Assembly: GCA_002914805.1 (NCBI GenBank)
Contig: JXTB01000161.1
Location: 492,120-556,119, forward strand
From: Parasponia andersonii
Taxonomy: Eukaryota > Streptophyta > Magnoliopsida > Rosales > Cannabaceae
Length of the DNA: 64,000 bases
Direction: 5' to 3'
The notes beneath the pieces were generated by a model, which saw nothing but the letters and a program-made list of their open reading frames with translations, searched no databases and was not told the DNA's origin. A program made the position numbers and the translations under genes. Below are positions 47,876-58,200 of the stretch, one piece after another; the first letter of the stretch is position 1; each line of letters starts with the position of its first letter.

Positions 47876-48451
47876 CGAATATCATATCACTAGAGTCTGA
47901 TCTTTTAGAAGAAAGGTGCGAGCAGTCTCTGCTTCAGATTGCATCATATCAACAGCTCACTGCTCGATAATATAACCCTAAAGTCGAACAAAGGCTTATT
48001 GACATTTGTTCTTCAATAAGACCTCGTTCTTCGGAATTTGAGAATGTTATTGCCGTCATTCGACCTGGGATATATAAGTTAGCTCGAACTGGGGATAAAA
48101 GATCGAGCATACCTGGACTGTAGGATAGCTTCGTCGCTTTCATCAGTTTGACTTTTATGAATATCTTCATGTTTTCGCCATTCGTTGATCATCGTTCGTT
48201 GTTCGTCATTCGTTGATCGTCATTCGTCAATAATACTTCTTCGGCTATTACTTCAACTCGGTTATTACTTCGGCTATTCTTCATTTATAGTTTTATGGCA
48301 GTTCTCGGATACTATAAAACTCGGGGGGCAGTGGGATTAGAGTAATCTCCTACTTGTTTCCTAAGGGACTATGCAAACGTCCATTTAGAGGAGATAGGGT
48401 TTTAGATCGTCGAAGTGTCTGAATATCACTTCATCGACGTATCTGAATCTC
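47876..48451 (+). pseudogene. Integrase C-terminal relic after a large pol deletion
   Basis: Translation gives LESDLLEERCEQSLLQIAS, then YQQLTAR-stop-YNPKV, then IRPGIYKLARTGDKRSSIPG, the extreme C-terminus of a Tat-type integrase. It lies within a few bases of the pre-RT linker, so roughly 3 kb of pol has been removed. Downstream (48180-48260) is a degenerate CGTTCGTTGATCGTCATT repeat, followed by non-coding sequence to the gap. Confidence 0.75.
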
Positions 48452-48695
48452 NNNNNNNNNNNNNNNNNNNNNNNNNNNNNNNNNNNNNNNNNNNNNNNNN
48501 NNNNNNNNNNNNNNNNNNNNNNNNNNNNNNNNNNNNNNNNNNNNNNNNNNNNNNNNNNNNNNNNNNNNNNNNNNNNNNNNNNNNNNNNNNNNNNNNNNNN
48601 NNNNNNNNNNNNNNNNNNNNNNNNNNNNNNNNNNNNNNNNNNNNNNNNNNNNNNNNNNNNNNNNNNNNNNNNNNNNNNNNNNNNNNNNNNNNNNN
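48452..48695. other. Assembly gap (244 N)
   Basis: Run of N in the 3' part of the antisense gene of the Tat-type element. Its true length is unknown. Confidence 0.99.
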
Positions 48696-51255
48696 GCAGA
48701 ATATGTTGAAGATGATGGTCGACGAGGCGATATCACTAGCCTTATCTTCGAGTTCTTTGACCTCGGTGGCTTTGAACTCTTCGATGGCTTTGTGAACCAC
48801 CTCGGTGGTCGTTTCTCTCATACGGTCCGGATACTCAGAAACAACCTTCTCGAGCTATTTGACTTTCTCCTCGAGATTTTCCTTGGCGAGTTTCTCTTTG
48901 TTTAGGTCCTCGAGCATCTGCTGCTTCTCGGAGTGGAAGTTTGCTCTCTCCTCCTCCCAAACCTTTTCCGAGTTCTCGAATGCTTGAGTTATTTCATCGA
49001 CTTTCTCAGCTTTCTCTAAGTATTCAAGAACTGGATCATGCATCAGGACAGCAGCAGCCGCAGTCTAAGAAAAATAATATGTAAATTTCCAAGTTAACAT
49101 CAAGAGTATTCGTGAAGAGAAAATTGAGAAGCTTACATTGGCCAGCATCCTCATTGCCGATCCGAAAGCGACCTTGACGGAACGTCGCTTCAGTCGCTCC
49201 CAACCCTCTTCAGACGTGAAGCGGTCGATAAAGGCTGCACTCATACCAGCCTTCTCTGGTAGTTGATTAAAGAGTGCGAAGAGCTCGTCGCCTTTATCTG
49301 CCAAGTTCGGTTCCGAAGAAGTGGCAGCCTCAGTAGGAGGTTCGGGAGTGCTCGCTGGCTGAGATGATTGTGGAGGAGGCGAGCTCGCTGGGACGTCCTC
49401 GAAGGCGACTTTTCTCTTCTTCGAGTAGTCGACCTTCTCCTTCCCTTTCGATGGCGTACTCTCGGGTGTTTTGGTTTTTGCCATTGACCCAAGAGTTGAT
49501 GGAGGAGCTCGCAGACCGCTGCCAATGACCATCTCTGTACAGAATGTGTTAGTGAGCGAGGAAAAATAATAGAAAGATAATTAGAATGAGCGTGTGATTA
49601 CCTTCTTCTTGTGGAGCTGGTTGAGGAGCTGGTGGGGATACGGTCTCTGGAGATGAAGGCTCTGAGCGAGGTGATGTGGTCGGTGCCTTTCTTTTTCTGA
49701 CCTTGGAGGATGAGGCACCTAAGTCCGTTTTCTTCCTCGGCTTCTTCTTCGAGCTCGATGGCCTAGAAGAGAGAACTGGGGGATCGGGGAACGCGGCACC
49801 CTTTGGAATCAGACTACAAGCGACCAGGTTCTTCGATGTGCCTAGAACCTTCCAGTTAAATTCTTCAACTGGAAGCTCGTTGATCTTACATACTCTTGCG
49901 AGCTGATCACTGGAGAGTCCTGGTCGATCCCTATTATCTGCGATGACATTGGAAATGCGATCAGTATGAGAATAAATATATAAACAAGGCAACAAATTGG
50001 AAGACTACCTACCGGGATTTTGAAAGAAGCCGTTAGCTGCATAGTCAAAATGGAAAAATAGATTTTTCCATTTTCCCATGTTGTTGCGAACCCCGTAGAT
50101 CGTTTTTATTGCTTGGTTCGACCACTTGCTCGCGTAGAAGAAGCCGAGGTCTGACGGATTTGACTTTACTTGGTAGAACCAAGCAAATTCTTCAGGAGAG
50201 GGGGTTTCTAAACCTAGTTTATGGTACAGAATATACAAACCTACCATATATCTATAGGTATTTGGGGTCAATTGAAAAGGGACGACCCCATAGTAATCGA
50301 CGATTGATTTTATATACGGATAGAGAGGGAGATGTACACCACATTTGAGGACTACCTCTGAAAAGGAAGCAAGTCCTCGTGGAGGTGTGTGTGAACGGTT
50401 AAATTCCATTGGAAGACGAAGGGGGATGGCGATCTTGTAGCTGCTTGCGATTTTTCTGAGTTTGTTCGACGTGCAGCTCGTTCGAATGTTGGTACATGAC
50501 CAGTTCCCCGCTACGTACTGATAGCCAGAAGAAAATATGGGAGCATCCCTAATGTGTCTGGGACACTGATCCTGGGGGAGATCACCTATTCGGGGACTAC
50601 TTTATCTTACCCCTGTGATTTCTATCTCGGGTTCTGGCTCGAGATAATCCTCAAGGTTAATGGAGCTAACACTTGAGTTAGAGTTAGATTCCCCAGAAAA
50701 GGCATTTCCTTCCCTAAATTCCTCACTACTAGACATCTGAAAAGAAATACGCAGGGATTCAGATATTGAGGATTTCCACTATGCTAGCATTCTGGCTATT
50801 CATCCTAACAATTGCACTAAACAAGCAATTTTGTTCCTAAGTGTTCGAGCAGTTCATCAGAAAGTGTTCGAGCAGTTCATCAGAAAGTGTTCGAGCAGTT
50901 CATCAGTAAATGAACAATCAGTTCAGTGAGAATAAGATAGGGTATCAGACCCTAGAAATTCTTTTCATAGGATCATTTCTAAGTGATATCTAGTAATTCT
51001 ACTCTACACTGAAAAAGGGGGAGTATAAGAGGAAAAAAAATCTCGTTTCACTTCAGTGAAATAAGTTTATTCCCAGATTGAAGTTTTCAAGAGTGGAAAA
51101 AATATGAGAAGACGTACTAACCTTTCTTCAGAAGTGGAAGGCTTGAGACGATTCGAAACTTCATCGGAGAAGAAGCGGTGATCAGAGCGAGCTGGGAGAT
51201 AAAACAGCGCTAGGGTTCTTTGAGATTTCTGGAGTTTTCTAAGAGAAAAAGTAAA
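48696..51255 (-). pseudogene. Spliced antisense gene of the retrotransposon (Transposase_28-like), two stops
   Basis: This gene runs opposite to gag-pol. A leader exon (to 51122) and leader intron (51121-50737) end in TTTTCAG directly before ATG 50736. Coding exons are 50736-50013, 49937-49602, 49534-49137 and 49064 to the gap, and all junctions are GT-AG with matching phase. Residues after about 115 (PPRGLASFSEVVLKCGVHLP, then YYGVVPFQLTPNTYRYMVG) match the plant 'putative gypsy type transposon' domain (PF04195). Exons 2 and 3 encode Ser/Pro/Lys-rich linkers with basic clusters (KKKPRKK, KVRKRK). Exon 4 is a Glu/Lys coiled coil. In-frame stops: TAA at 50604-50602, next to a possible splice donor GTAAGA, and TAG at 48857-48855. 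Function is unknown. The 3' end lies in the gap or beyond it. Confidence 0.8.
50841..50909. repeat. Three 23-bp tandem repeats in the antisense leader intron
   Basis: GTGTTCGAGCAGTTCATCAG plus AAA is repeated exactly three times from 50841, 50864 and 50887. Confidence 0.95.
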
Positions 51256-51281
51256 ATGAAACAGGATGGGATGATTTCTGA

Positions 51282-51289
51282 TATTTATA
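51282..51289 (-). promoter_or_regulatory. TATA box of the antisense gene
   Basis: On the minus strand TATAAATA lies about 160 bases upstream of the leader donor site (51122), with a CT-rich plant-like 5' leader (CCCTAGCGC, CTTCTTCTCCG) downstream. Position and context fit a promoter internal to the retrotransposon and independent of the LTR. Confidence 0.55.
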
Positions 51290-51625
51290 ACTCAGGTACC
51301 GTTAAATCACAGCCGTAGATCAGGGAGTTTGAATTTCAAATCTAAAGGCTGAAGATTACGCGGGATTTGATTCCATCCGAAAAGTCAGGATTGTTTAAAA
51401 TTTGAAAAGATTTGGTTGATATCATTAGACTTCCTTGAATCCCGCTCTTTCTCAGAAAAAGCTACACGTGTACCGTTCTGACAGAAAAGAAGTACGCGTG
51501 ATCTTGAGAGATGGGATTTGAAATCTGGCGGATCTTTGACTATTCAGACCTCAGGTTTAGGTTATGACATCACATTTTTAAGATCGCATGGTAATTGGAA
51601 GCTCCATTTCGTCCTAAAGAACTAA

Positions 51626-51640
51626 TGGAGCTAGGGGGCA
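51626..51640 (+). other. Polypurine tract
   Basis: TGGAGCTAGGGGGCA lies two bases before the 3' LTR, where the plus-strand primer is expected. It also forms a hairpin with GCTCCATT at 51601. Confidence 0.7.
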
Positions 51641-51642
51641 AT

Positions 51643-52423
51643 TGTTGTGCGGTCTAAAATCCTAAGGTCGCATAAAGGTTATATGCGACCTCCTCCGTGA
51701 AGGTTATATGCGACCTCCTCCGTGCCTCCTCCGTGAATGTTATATGCGACCTCCTCCGTGAATGTTATATGCAACCTCCTCCGTGATGGTTATATGCGAC
51801 CTCTTCCACAGGTTTTGTGAGACCTTATCCGTGTAGTCTCTTTTGCATGAGTATGTGCGACCTTCTCCGAATAGGTGGTGCACGACCTCTTCCGAAAAAA
51901 AAGAGAAACAGAGGTATATGCAATGTTAAACAGGAAACCTACAAGGAAAGGGAAACAGAAGTATGTGCTGTCAAACAGGAAACCTGCAAGGAAAGGGAAA
52001 CAAAAGTCTCCTATTTATGATCAACTAGTTATCCGTTTTGAATTATATTGCTACTTAATTTATGTTACCCAATTGTATAGTTACCCGTTTATACAATTAG
52101 AATCCTAGGGACATAAGGTTACCTTTACCTATATAAAGGGGGACTCTATGTTCCGAAGAGAATTCCAAGTGAGAGTGATTCCAAGTTTTGAGTATTTCGA
52201 TTACTCTTCAGTTTTTCTAATCTCCAGACGAGACTTTGTAACATTAAGTGTTCATAATTCTTCATCAAGATAGTGGAAAAACAGTGGACGTAGGCTCATC
52301 TTTTTTTGGGCTGAACCACTATAAATCTCTCTCTCCTTTTTTGCTTTGATTATTCATTCAATTCATACAAGCCACATCTCTTGATTTTTTCTAAATTAAT
52401 TGTTGATAAAACCTCCATCAACA
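51643..52423 (+). repeat. 3' LTR of the Tat-type element
   Basis: It is a near-identical partner of 44170-44986 with fewer copies of the GCGACCTCCTCCGTG unit. The TATATAAA box is at 52130-52137. Confidence 0.93.
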
Positions 52424-52475
52424 GGGATCTAAGTGCCAAACAAGAAAATGTTAGGGACTGTAGCTGCTATTAACC
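52424..52475. repeat. 30-bp minisatellite, right part
   Basis: It starts with the GGGAT target duplication and continues the array cut at 44169 (GGGATCTAAGTGCCAAACAA, then GTTAGGGACTG). Confidence 0.75.
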
Positions 52476-53321
52476 CTTAGCATTAAGAAACAAACAACTA
52501 ATTTATTATTGTTAGAAAAGAGAGCGGATCGAACACATATGAGAGAGAGAGAGAGAGAGAGAGAATAGCAAAGTGTAGAGAGGAGAGCAAAGAAGTGAGA
52601 AGTAGAGAGAGAGAAAAAGCGCAACGACGACGTTTTCGAGATTCTAAAGGGAATGGACTAAGGGCAATATAGGCAAAACACATTTAAAAAACTGCTAACA
52701 AACTATTAAAAATATAAAAGGGCAGGTTTGATAAACCCAGCCCAAAAACGGGCAGTGAGTCTGATTTGCACATGAATTGATGTATGTAATTTCGACTCGT
52801 TTATTTTTCAAAAAACAAAAACAAAAAAAAAAAAACTTCGGCCCATTTGACCACAACTCGGAAACTCGACGTGACATGTAACCAAACTTGGAAGTAAAAT
52901 AAGGAGGAAATTCGATTTTTATGGTAAAGGTTTTTTAAAAAATTGAAAAATCCCGGATTTAATTAGAAAAATACTACTTTTCAAAATATTTATAAAAATA
53001 TCACTTTTTATTGATAGGTGAGATAAATGAGTTAACCTGTTAAATATTCTGAGGTAACTTAATTAGTTACTTTAAGTAACTAGATTGAACTGGTTTGAGT
53101 ATCACTGAAAAAGACCAATTTTGAAGAAAAAGTGGTAATTTTTTAAATATTTATTAAAGCAATATTTTTCTAAAAGTATTTCAAAAATAATATGTTTCTA
53201 AATCGGATTTTTCCGAAAACCCATGGGATTTTCAATTTTGAATCCCATGGGCCTAGATTTCTATAAGAAGCCCTAAAATAAAGGTCGTTTCATATCCATT
53301 TCCAATTCTAAGCTCCAAATA
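52476..53321. other. Intergenic DNA
   Basis: I see no gene. A (GA)n microsatellite lies at 52539-52564. A/T-rich fold-back-like sequence with AATATTTATAAAAATATCACTTTT and its partial inverse occurs at 52920-53200. Confidence 0.5.
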
Positions 53322-53605
53322 TAGGGAAATTTACATGGCTGGTTCAAATTTGGCACAATTTGACTTTTTTAGTTCTATTTTTCAAAATGACAATTCTATT
53401 TTTCAAAATGACAATTCTACTGCTTCCCATGCAACAAAAAGTCCAAAATACCCCTGATTCAATAACTCCTGCCAAAACTTTGGTCCTTCATTTTTTCCTC
53501 TTTTTGCTTTTGTTTTTTCTCCATGGCCACCGATCCCCATCCAACCATAACTTCAATCCGACGAAAAATCAGACCATCTTTCTCAAGCTTTCAAAACCCA
53601 TATAT

Positions 53606-53636
<31 letters not shown>

Positions 53637-54865
53637 CTCTCTCTCTCTCTCTATCTAAGGACAAAAGCCTAGTTTGGATTAATTTCTTCTAGTTTCGACC
53701 CTCTTCAAGAGCTTCTACTTTCTTCTTCGCCTCTTCAGAGATCCAAGATCCATCTTGCCAATCAACTTGAAATGGCAGATGAACTTATGGAGCTAGTTGT
53801 ATCTACGCAGCGGTGCAAAAGCAGGACATCTCAGCTGGGTTTATTGGGTTGTGCCTTGGATTGGAATACTTGAAGATCAAGTAGGCGATTGGAGATGGAA
53901 GTTAGGGAAGAGGAGTAGGAGTTGGAGTTGGATTTGGTTGAAGAGATTGGAAAGTTGAGGAAAAGATGCCATAGCGTGTAGTCTAAGGAAAAGCTATGTT
54001 TGGTTCCTTCTGTGCCCTCTTCAAGTTTATCTCTAAGTAAGTCCCAAATCTTCTGCCTTTTCCATATAATAGTCATTCTGTTCTTTGTTTTATTTCAATG
54101 CAATAGAGTAATTTTTTTTTTTATTTAGAAATTGATGAGGAGGATCAAAGTAATCTTAATCGAATTGGGCAAGTGATGTGGTCATGTGGAGAGATGTGGC
54201 AAAGTCGAGCTTTTGGTTGATTAAATTTGTGACTACTAATAGATTTTAGAACTTATTTTTGTGTGTTTTGTGATTATGACAATAACAATTCATTCTGCGT
54301 GTGTAGGATCGTCACAAATCTTATGGCTTTAAATTATGACTGTCAAGAATTGTACGATAATAGGTAACACATATATAACTATTAATAAATACAATGGCAT
54401 GGTTTTTATTGTAAAAATAGATTTGCGTTAGAAAAAAAATTCATAAAACCATTGTTGTCCAATGTTAAGGCGTATTTTGCTTTCGTGAAACATGCATAGT
54501 TTTTGTGACTATTAGTTACAAATCATAATTACGTATCACAAACTTATAACTGTTATATATATATATATATAACTAGTAATAAAGAAAATAGCAAGGTTTT
54601 TTAAGAAAAATGATATTAAGCCATCGTTGACCAATAGGAATACATATCTTTCTTTTATTAGGTTAGGCACAAATTTTACGATTGAGAGCCAAAAATTTTG
54701 TGAAGCTCATTTACAATAGCATAAAATGGTAAGAGAGTAGTTTGAGAATGAATCTTTTTTCTCTCTCCAAAAACAACTAAAAAATTATTTTTTTTGAATT
54801 ATAAATGTCATTTTGAAAAGTGAACTAAATTTAGCCTAAATTTGAACTACCCAAGTCAATTTTCC
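53322..54865. mobile_element. Candidate TIR transposon with captured gene fragment
   Basis: The left end GGAAATTTACATGGCTGGTT and the inverse of the right end GGAAAATTGACTTGGGTAGT are related. They continue with TTCAAATTT and TTTTCAAAATGACA in both, so the 1.5-kb stretch has imperfect inverted ends of about 65 bases. I found no clean target duplication. Inside are a 21-bp direct repeat (CTATTTTTCAAAATGACAATT, 53374-53415), AT and CT microsatellites (53580-53655), and a stretch at 53690-54040 that looks like a plant gene leader and first exon: CT-rich leader, ATG 53772, MADELMELVVSTQRCKSRTSQ and GLLGCALDWN, then a damaged frame and a GTAAGT donor at about 54033. A loosely repeated pair with CATTGTTGTCCAAT/CATCGTTGACCAAT lies at 54312-54640. 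Confidence 0.4.
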
Positions 54866-55225
54866 AGAGACATAATTTGTGGGCATATATTTGCACGTAC
54901 ACGAGAATAGGATGGACATACATCCAGGCAGAGAGATCATTGGGATTAAATCTATGAAGCTCATATTATAAAGGCAAAATCCATTTGTTCATAAAGAAAA
55001 ACGAACAGGGCTTTAGCTCAGGGATGCTAAATATGTAATTTAAATATTCTCGTTTCTTTTTTTTTTTAAAAAAAAAAATAAATAAAAAGACTTGCGGAAG
55101 AGCAATAAACACATATTTGTGTCCATTGCTTCTGTATCTGTATAATTGAAACTGAATCACCACATTGAACCAAAACCAACTGTATCTGATAAAAAATTAT
55201 GCATCCTTGAGCCTTTCATTCACTT
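54866..55225. other. 3' flank of the PDS5C-type gene
   Basis: This is AT-rich with A/T runs at 55046-55070. It presumably holds the 3' untranslated region of the minus-strand gene ending at 55226. No other gene is seen. Confidence 0.5.
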
Positions 55226-58200
55226 CTAAGTTACCATAGTCTTCTCTGACTTCACACCCTTGCTCATTTCCACCAGTTTGTTGACGCATTCCTCACTGCT
55301 GAATTCAGTATCGGCTTCAGGCCTTTTTCCCTTGGACAAGGCCACGGTCTCGAGAGTAACTTTTATGCAGTCAGAAGTACTCTTCAATTTATCTGCCTCC
55401 AAATTGCCAGCAGATATTTGGTCATCATCATTCGGTCCTTCATCTGTCCTTGTTGTAGCATCCACGTGTTCATCTTTGATTTCAGGGTGCTCAAATGATG
55501 GATCATTTACAGATTTGGTGTCACTCATACTTTTGATGGTGAATACAGGAGCAGGCATTTCGTTTCTAGAAAACATTCAAAGTCATCAGTCCGAAGACAA
55601 AATAAAACAATTAGAAACTCATGTGTATCACAATGCATAAACCACCCAACTATTTGTAGCTTGGTCACCGGCGCTAAGTATTCATGATAACCAAGGCAAA
55701 GGTATCTTGAGTATGGTCGAAGAAGAATATATGTACACCAACCTTTCTGATGAAGAATCGCCATTCAATTGTTTTACTTCGTCTGATGTTTTTGCCTGTT
55801 TTTCCACGGAAGAATCGGGCTTTACTTCATCCGACTTTTTTGATTGATTTCTTCCATCTGAATTTGCCTTTTGTATTATCTGTTGTAGATTGCTGAAATA
55901 TGTTGAACTAGTGAATTAGTAAAAAAATTCACGAGTCACATTGTATAAACTACAAAACCACCAAAGTCATAGTAGTTCTATCCACGGTACTACAGTGTTC
56001 ATGTCTTCATGAAAACCAAGGACAAAGTATCAACAGTGGGTAAGAGAGAAATATGTAAACCAACCATTCTGAGGAAGGATCAGCTTTTGCTTGCTCTGAC
56101 TTCTCAGATTTTTTTTTTCTGAGCCAACTTTGGTTTTGTTTTCTGTGCTTTCCTCGGCGAGTTCTGAAAGCATAGAACCAGTAAGTGAAAAATTGTGTAG
56201 GTCCTTGGTGCTTGAGCATTCTACTAAATAAAAGACAGAGTATTGAGAGTTGGTGAGAGGAACAGTAGATAAGTAAACCAACCTTTTTGACGATGGATCA
56301 GCTTGGTCTGAATTATTCGCTTGTTTTACTTTAACTGACCTCGTTCTCTGTATTCCCTTTTGTGGTTTGCTGAACATGTAGATCCAGTAAGTATGAAAAA
56401 ATTCATGTGTCACAATGCATACCACGAAACACTATTTGTAGCTACGTTTAAAGTGCTCAAGTGTTCATGCAACCAAGAACAACATATTGAGTTTTCAAGT
56501 GACTGAGTATAGCAAAACCAACCTTCTTCCGGGGGAATCAGCCTGTTCTTGTTTTACTTGAACCAAATTTTTTACTTCTCTTTCCTGATCCATCTCTGTC
56601 GCATGTTTTCCCATTTGTGAATCGCTGAACATTTAGAACCAGTGAAATATGGTATCAAAGAATTGCATTAAGAAAGCACTCATTCAATGCAAACTGAAGC
56701 AAACGACACATCAACTATTCAAGAACAAAGACTGTCATACTTTCTTTTCCTTTTCTAAGATGAGATTTTACTTGCCCTTATTATCCCAATGCTACTTATA
56801 TATGTTATTTTACTCTTTTATCTGAAAGCACATGTAGTTTGTTATGTGGCTCCTAATTATGGAAGAGGCATTAGGAATAATTATTGAATAGCACGCAATC
56901 ATAATCAACTTTGTCAAGCAGAACTACACACAAAGATGCCAACAAACAATTGCTGGAGCCATAAGTAACCACTGCATTTCCATTCCATCTACCACTACGA
57001 TAAATTATACTTACTTAGGGGCTGAAGCATCTGGTCCTGAAAGACCGGTCTTTTTTTCCTGTTAGTACATAAGCACAATAGAATTAAAGAAAACTAATTT
57101 ATTTAATATTTTAACTGGTTCAAGATCGCGACCCATGGAAAATACCCACTTCATCTGCTGAAGCATCATGTTGAACCAATTCCCACCGTTGCCTTTTGAG
57201 GTTTAATGTTTCTATATCACCATCAACATAAAACACCTATGCAAAAGCTCAACAAAAGACATAAATTTAGGAAGTACACTATGTATGCATAAGGAAAACG
57301 TAAGCCATGAAAAGATAATATCACAAGTAGAGATTAATGTGAATTCACCTGGTGCCTCTTTTTAATAGGGTCGTAAGAATCAACAACACCTTCATAAAAC
57401 CTGCACAAAAAGAAATTCCACATAATCACATAAGAGAAGAATATATGTGAGATTTTTACCAAGTTGCTAAATGTTGCAGCTGAACTGCATATTCTGCAAC
57501 TTTTGCATGGCTGGCAAAGCAGGAATGTCACCCACATATGTAAAGATCATTATCAAGAATATACTCATTCAGATTATAAAGTTCTCCTGCCGCTTATCAA
57601 AACATTACACAATCAAGAGAAATCCAAAACCACTCACTTTTTATCCATTGGCCACCAAACTTTTATTCTTCTACCAACCAAAAATAGTTCACCAAGACCA
57701 GATGTTTCAGACGCCTGAATACGAAAATAAATAAAACAATGTCTTACAATCTGAACATTGACATAAGGAAAACGAAGTGTGGAAATAGAGCAGGCAGAAC
57801 ATTATTATCTAAAGCAAAATGTTTTAAAAATCCTTGAAACAAGTTCACAGAATAAAAACTAACAGAAACAAACAAAAAACAGTAGAAACGAGACTGAGAG
57901 GCATCCCAATTTTGCCAGTTAGACACAGGTTCAAAGTCTATTTAAATTTCATACTAGTTCCTTTCCAATGATACTCTTCTTCTTGCGTATAATTTCAGTG
58001 CTTTTCTCCCGGTAACTTTCAACTCCATTTGATGATTTAATTCCCGACTCATAGCTTACGTTCTACAAAGTCGAATATTTCATGAGTGGATGAACCAAAA
58101 AAGAAACAGGGGAAACATTCCAGGAAACTAGGAATTTAACATTTTATTGTACTGGTAACATTGTAAAAGAATTTATGGTGGTACCTTAAGACTGGATTCT

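Larger units (their letters stand above)
44170..52423 (+). mobile_element. Complete Tat-type Ty3/gypsy element, pol-deleted, with antisense gene
   Basis: LTRs at 44170-44986 and 51643-52423 share their ends (TGTTGTGCGG...CCATCAACA) and are flanked by a perfect 5-bp duplication GGGAT (44165-44169 and 52424-52428). The order is LTR, primer site, gag with protease (45055-47433), a linker with a 24-bp repeat, and an abrupt jump to an integrase C-terminal relic (47876-48180). Then come an assembly gap, an antisense gene (50736 down past 48696), a purine tract and the LTR. Reverse transcriptase, RNase H and integrase core are missing, so the element depends on others. The protease sequence and an additional antisense frame point to the Tat lineage (inference). 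Confidence 0.93.

Noticed and set aside
48415-48821. Long frames across 48415-48821 on both strands
   Set aside because: They are open only because the run of N contains no stop codons.
50013-50409. Start of the antisense protein at ATG 50409
   Set aside because: The same frame continues upstream to ATG 50736, which directly follows a TTTTCAG acceptor. Only one stop (TAA 50604-50602) intervenes, so the upstream start is the original one.
50841-50909. Three exact 23-bp repeats as a CRISPR array
   Set aside because: The repeats are contiguous with no spacers, and this is plant nuclear DNA.
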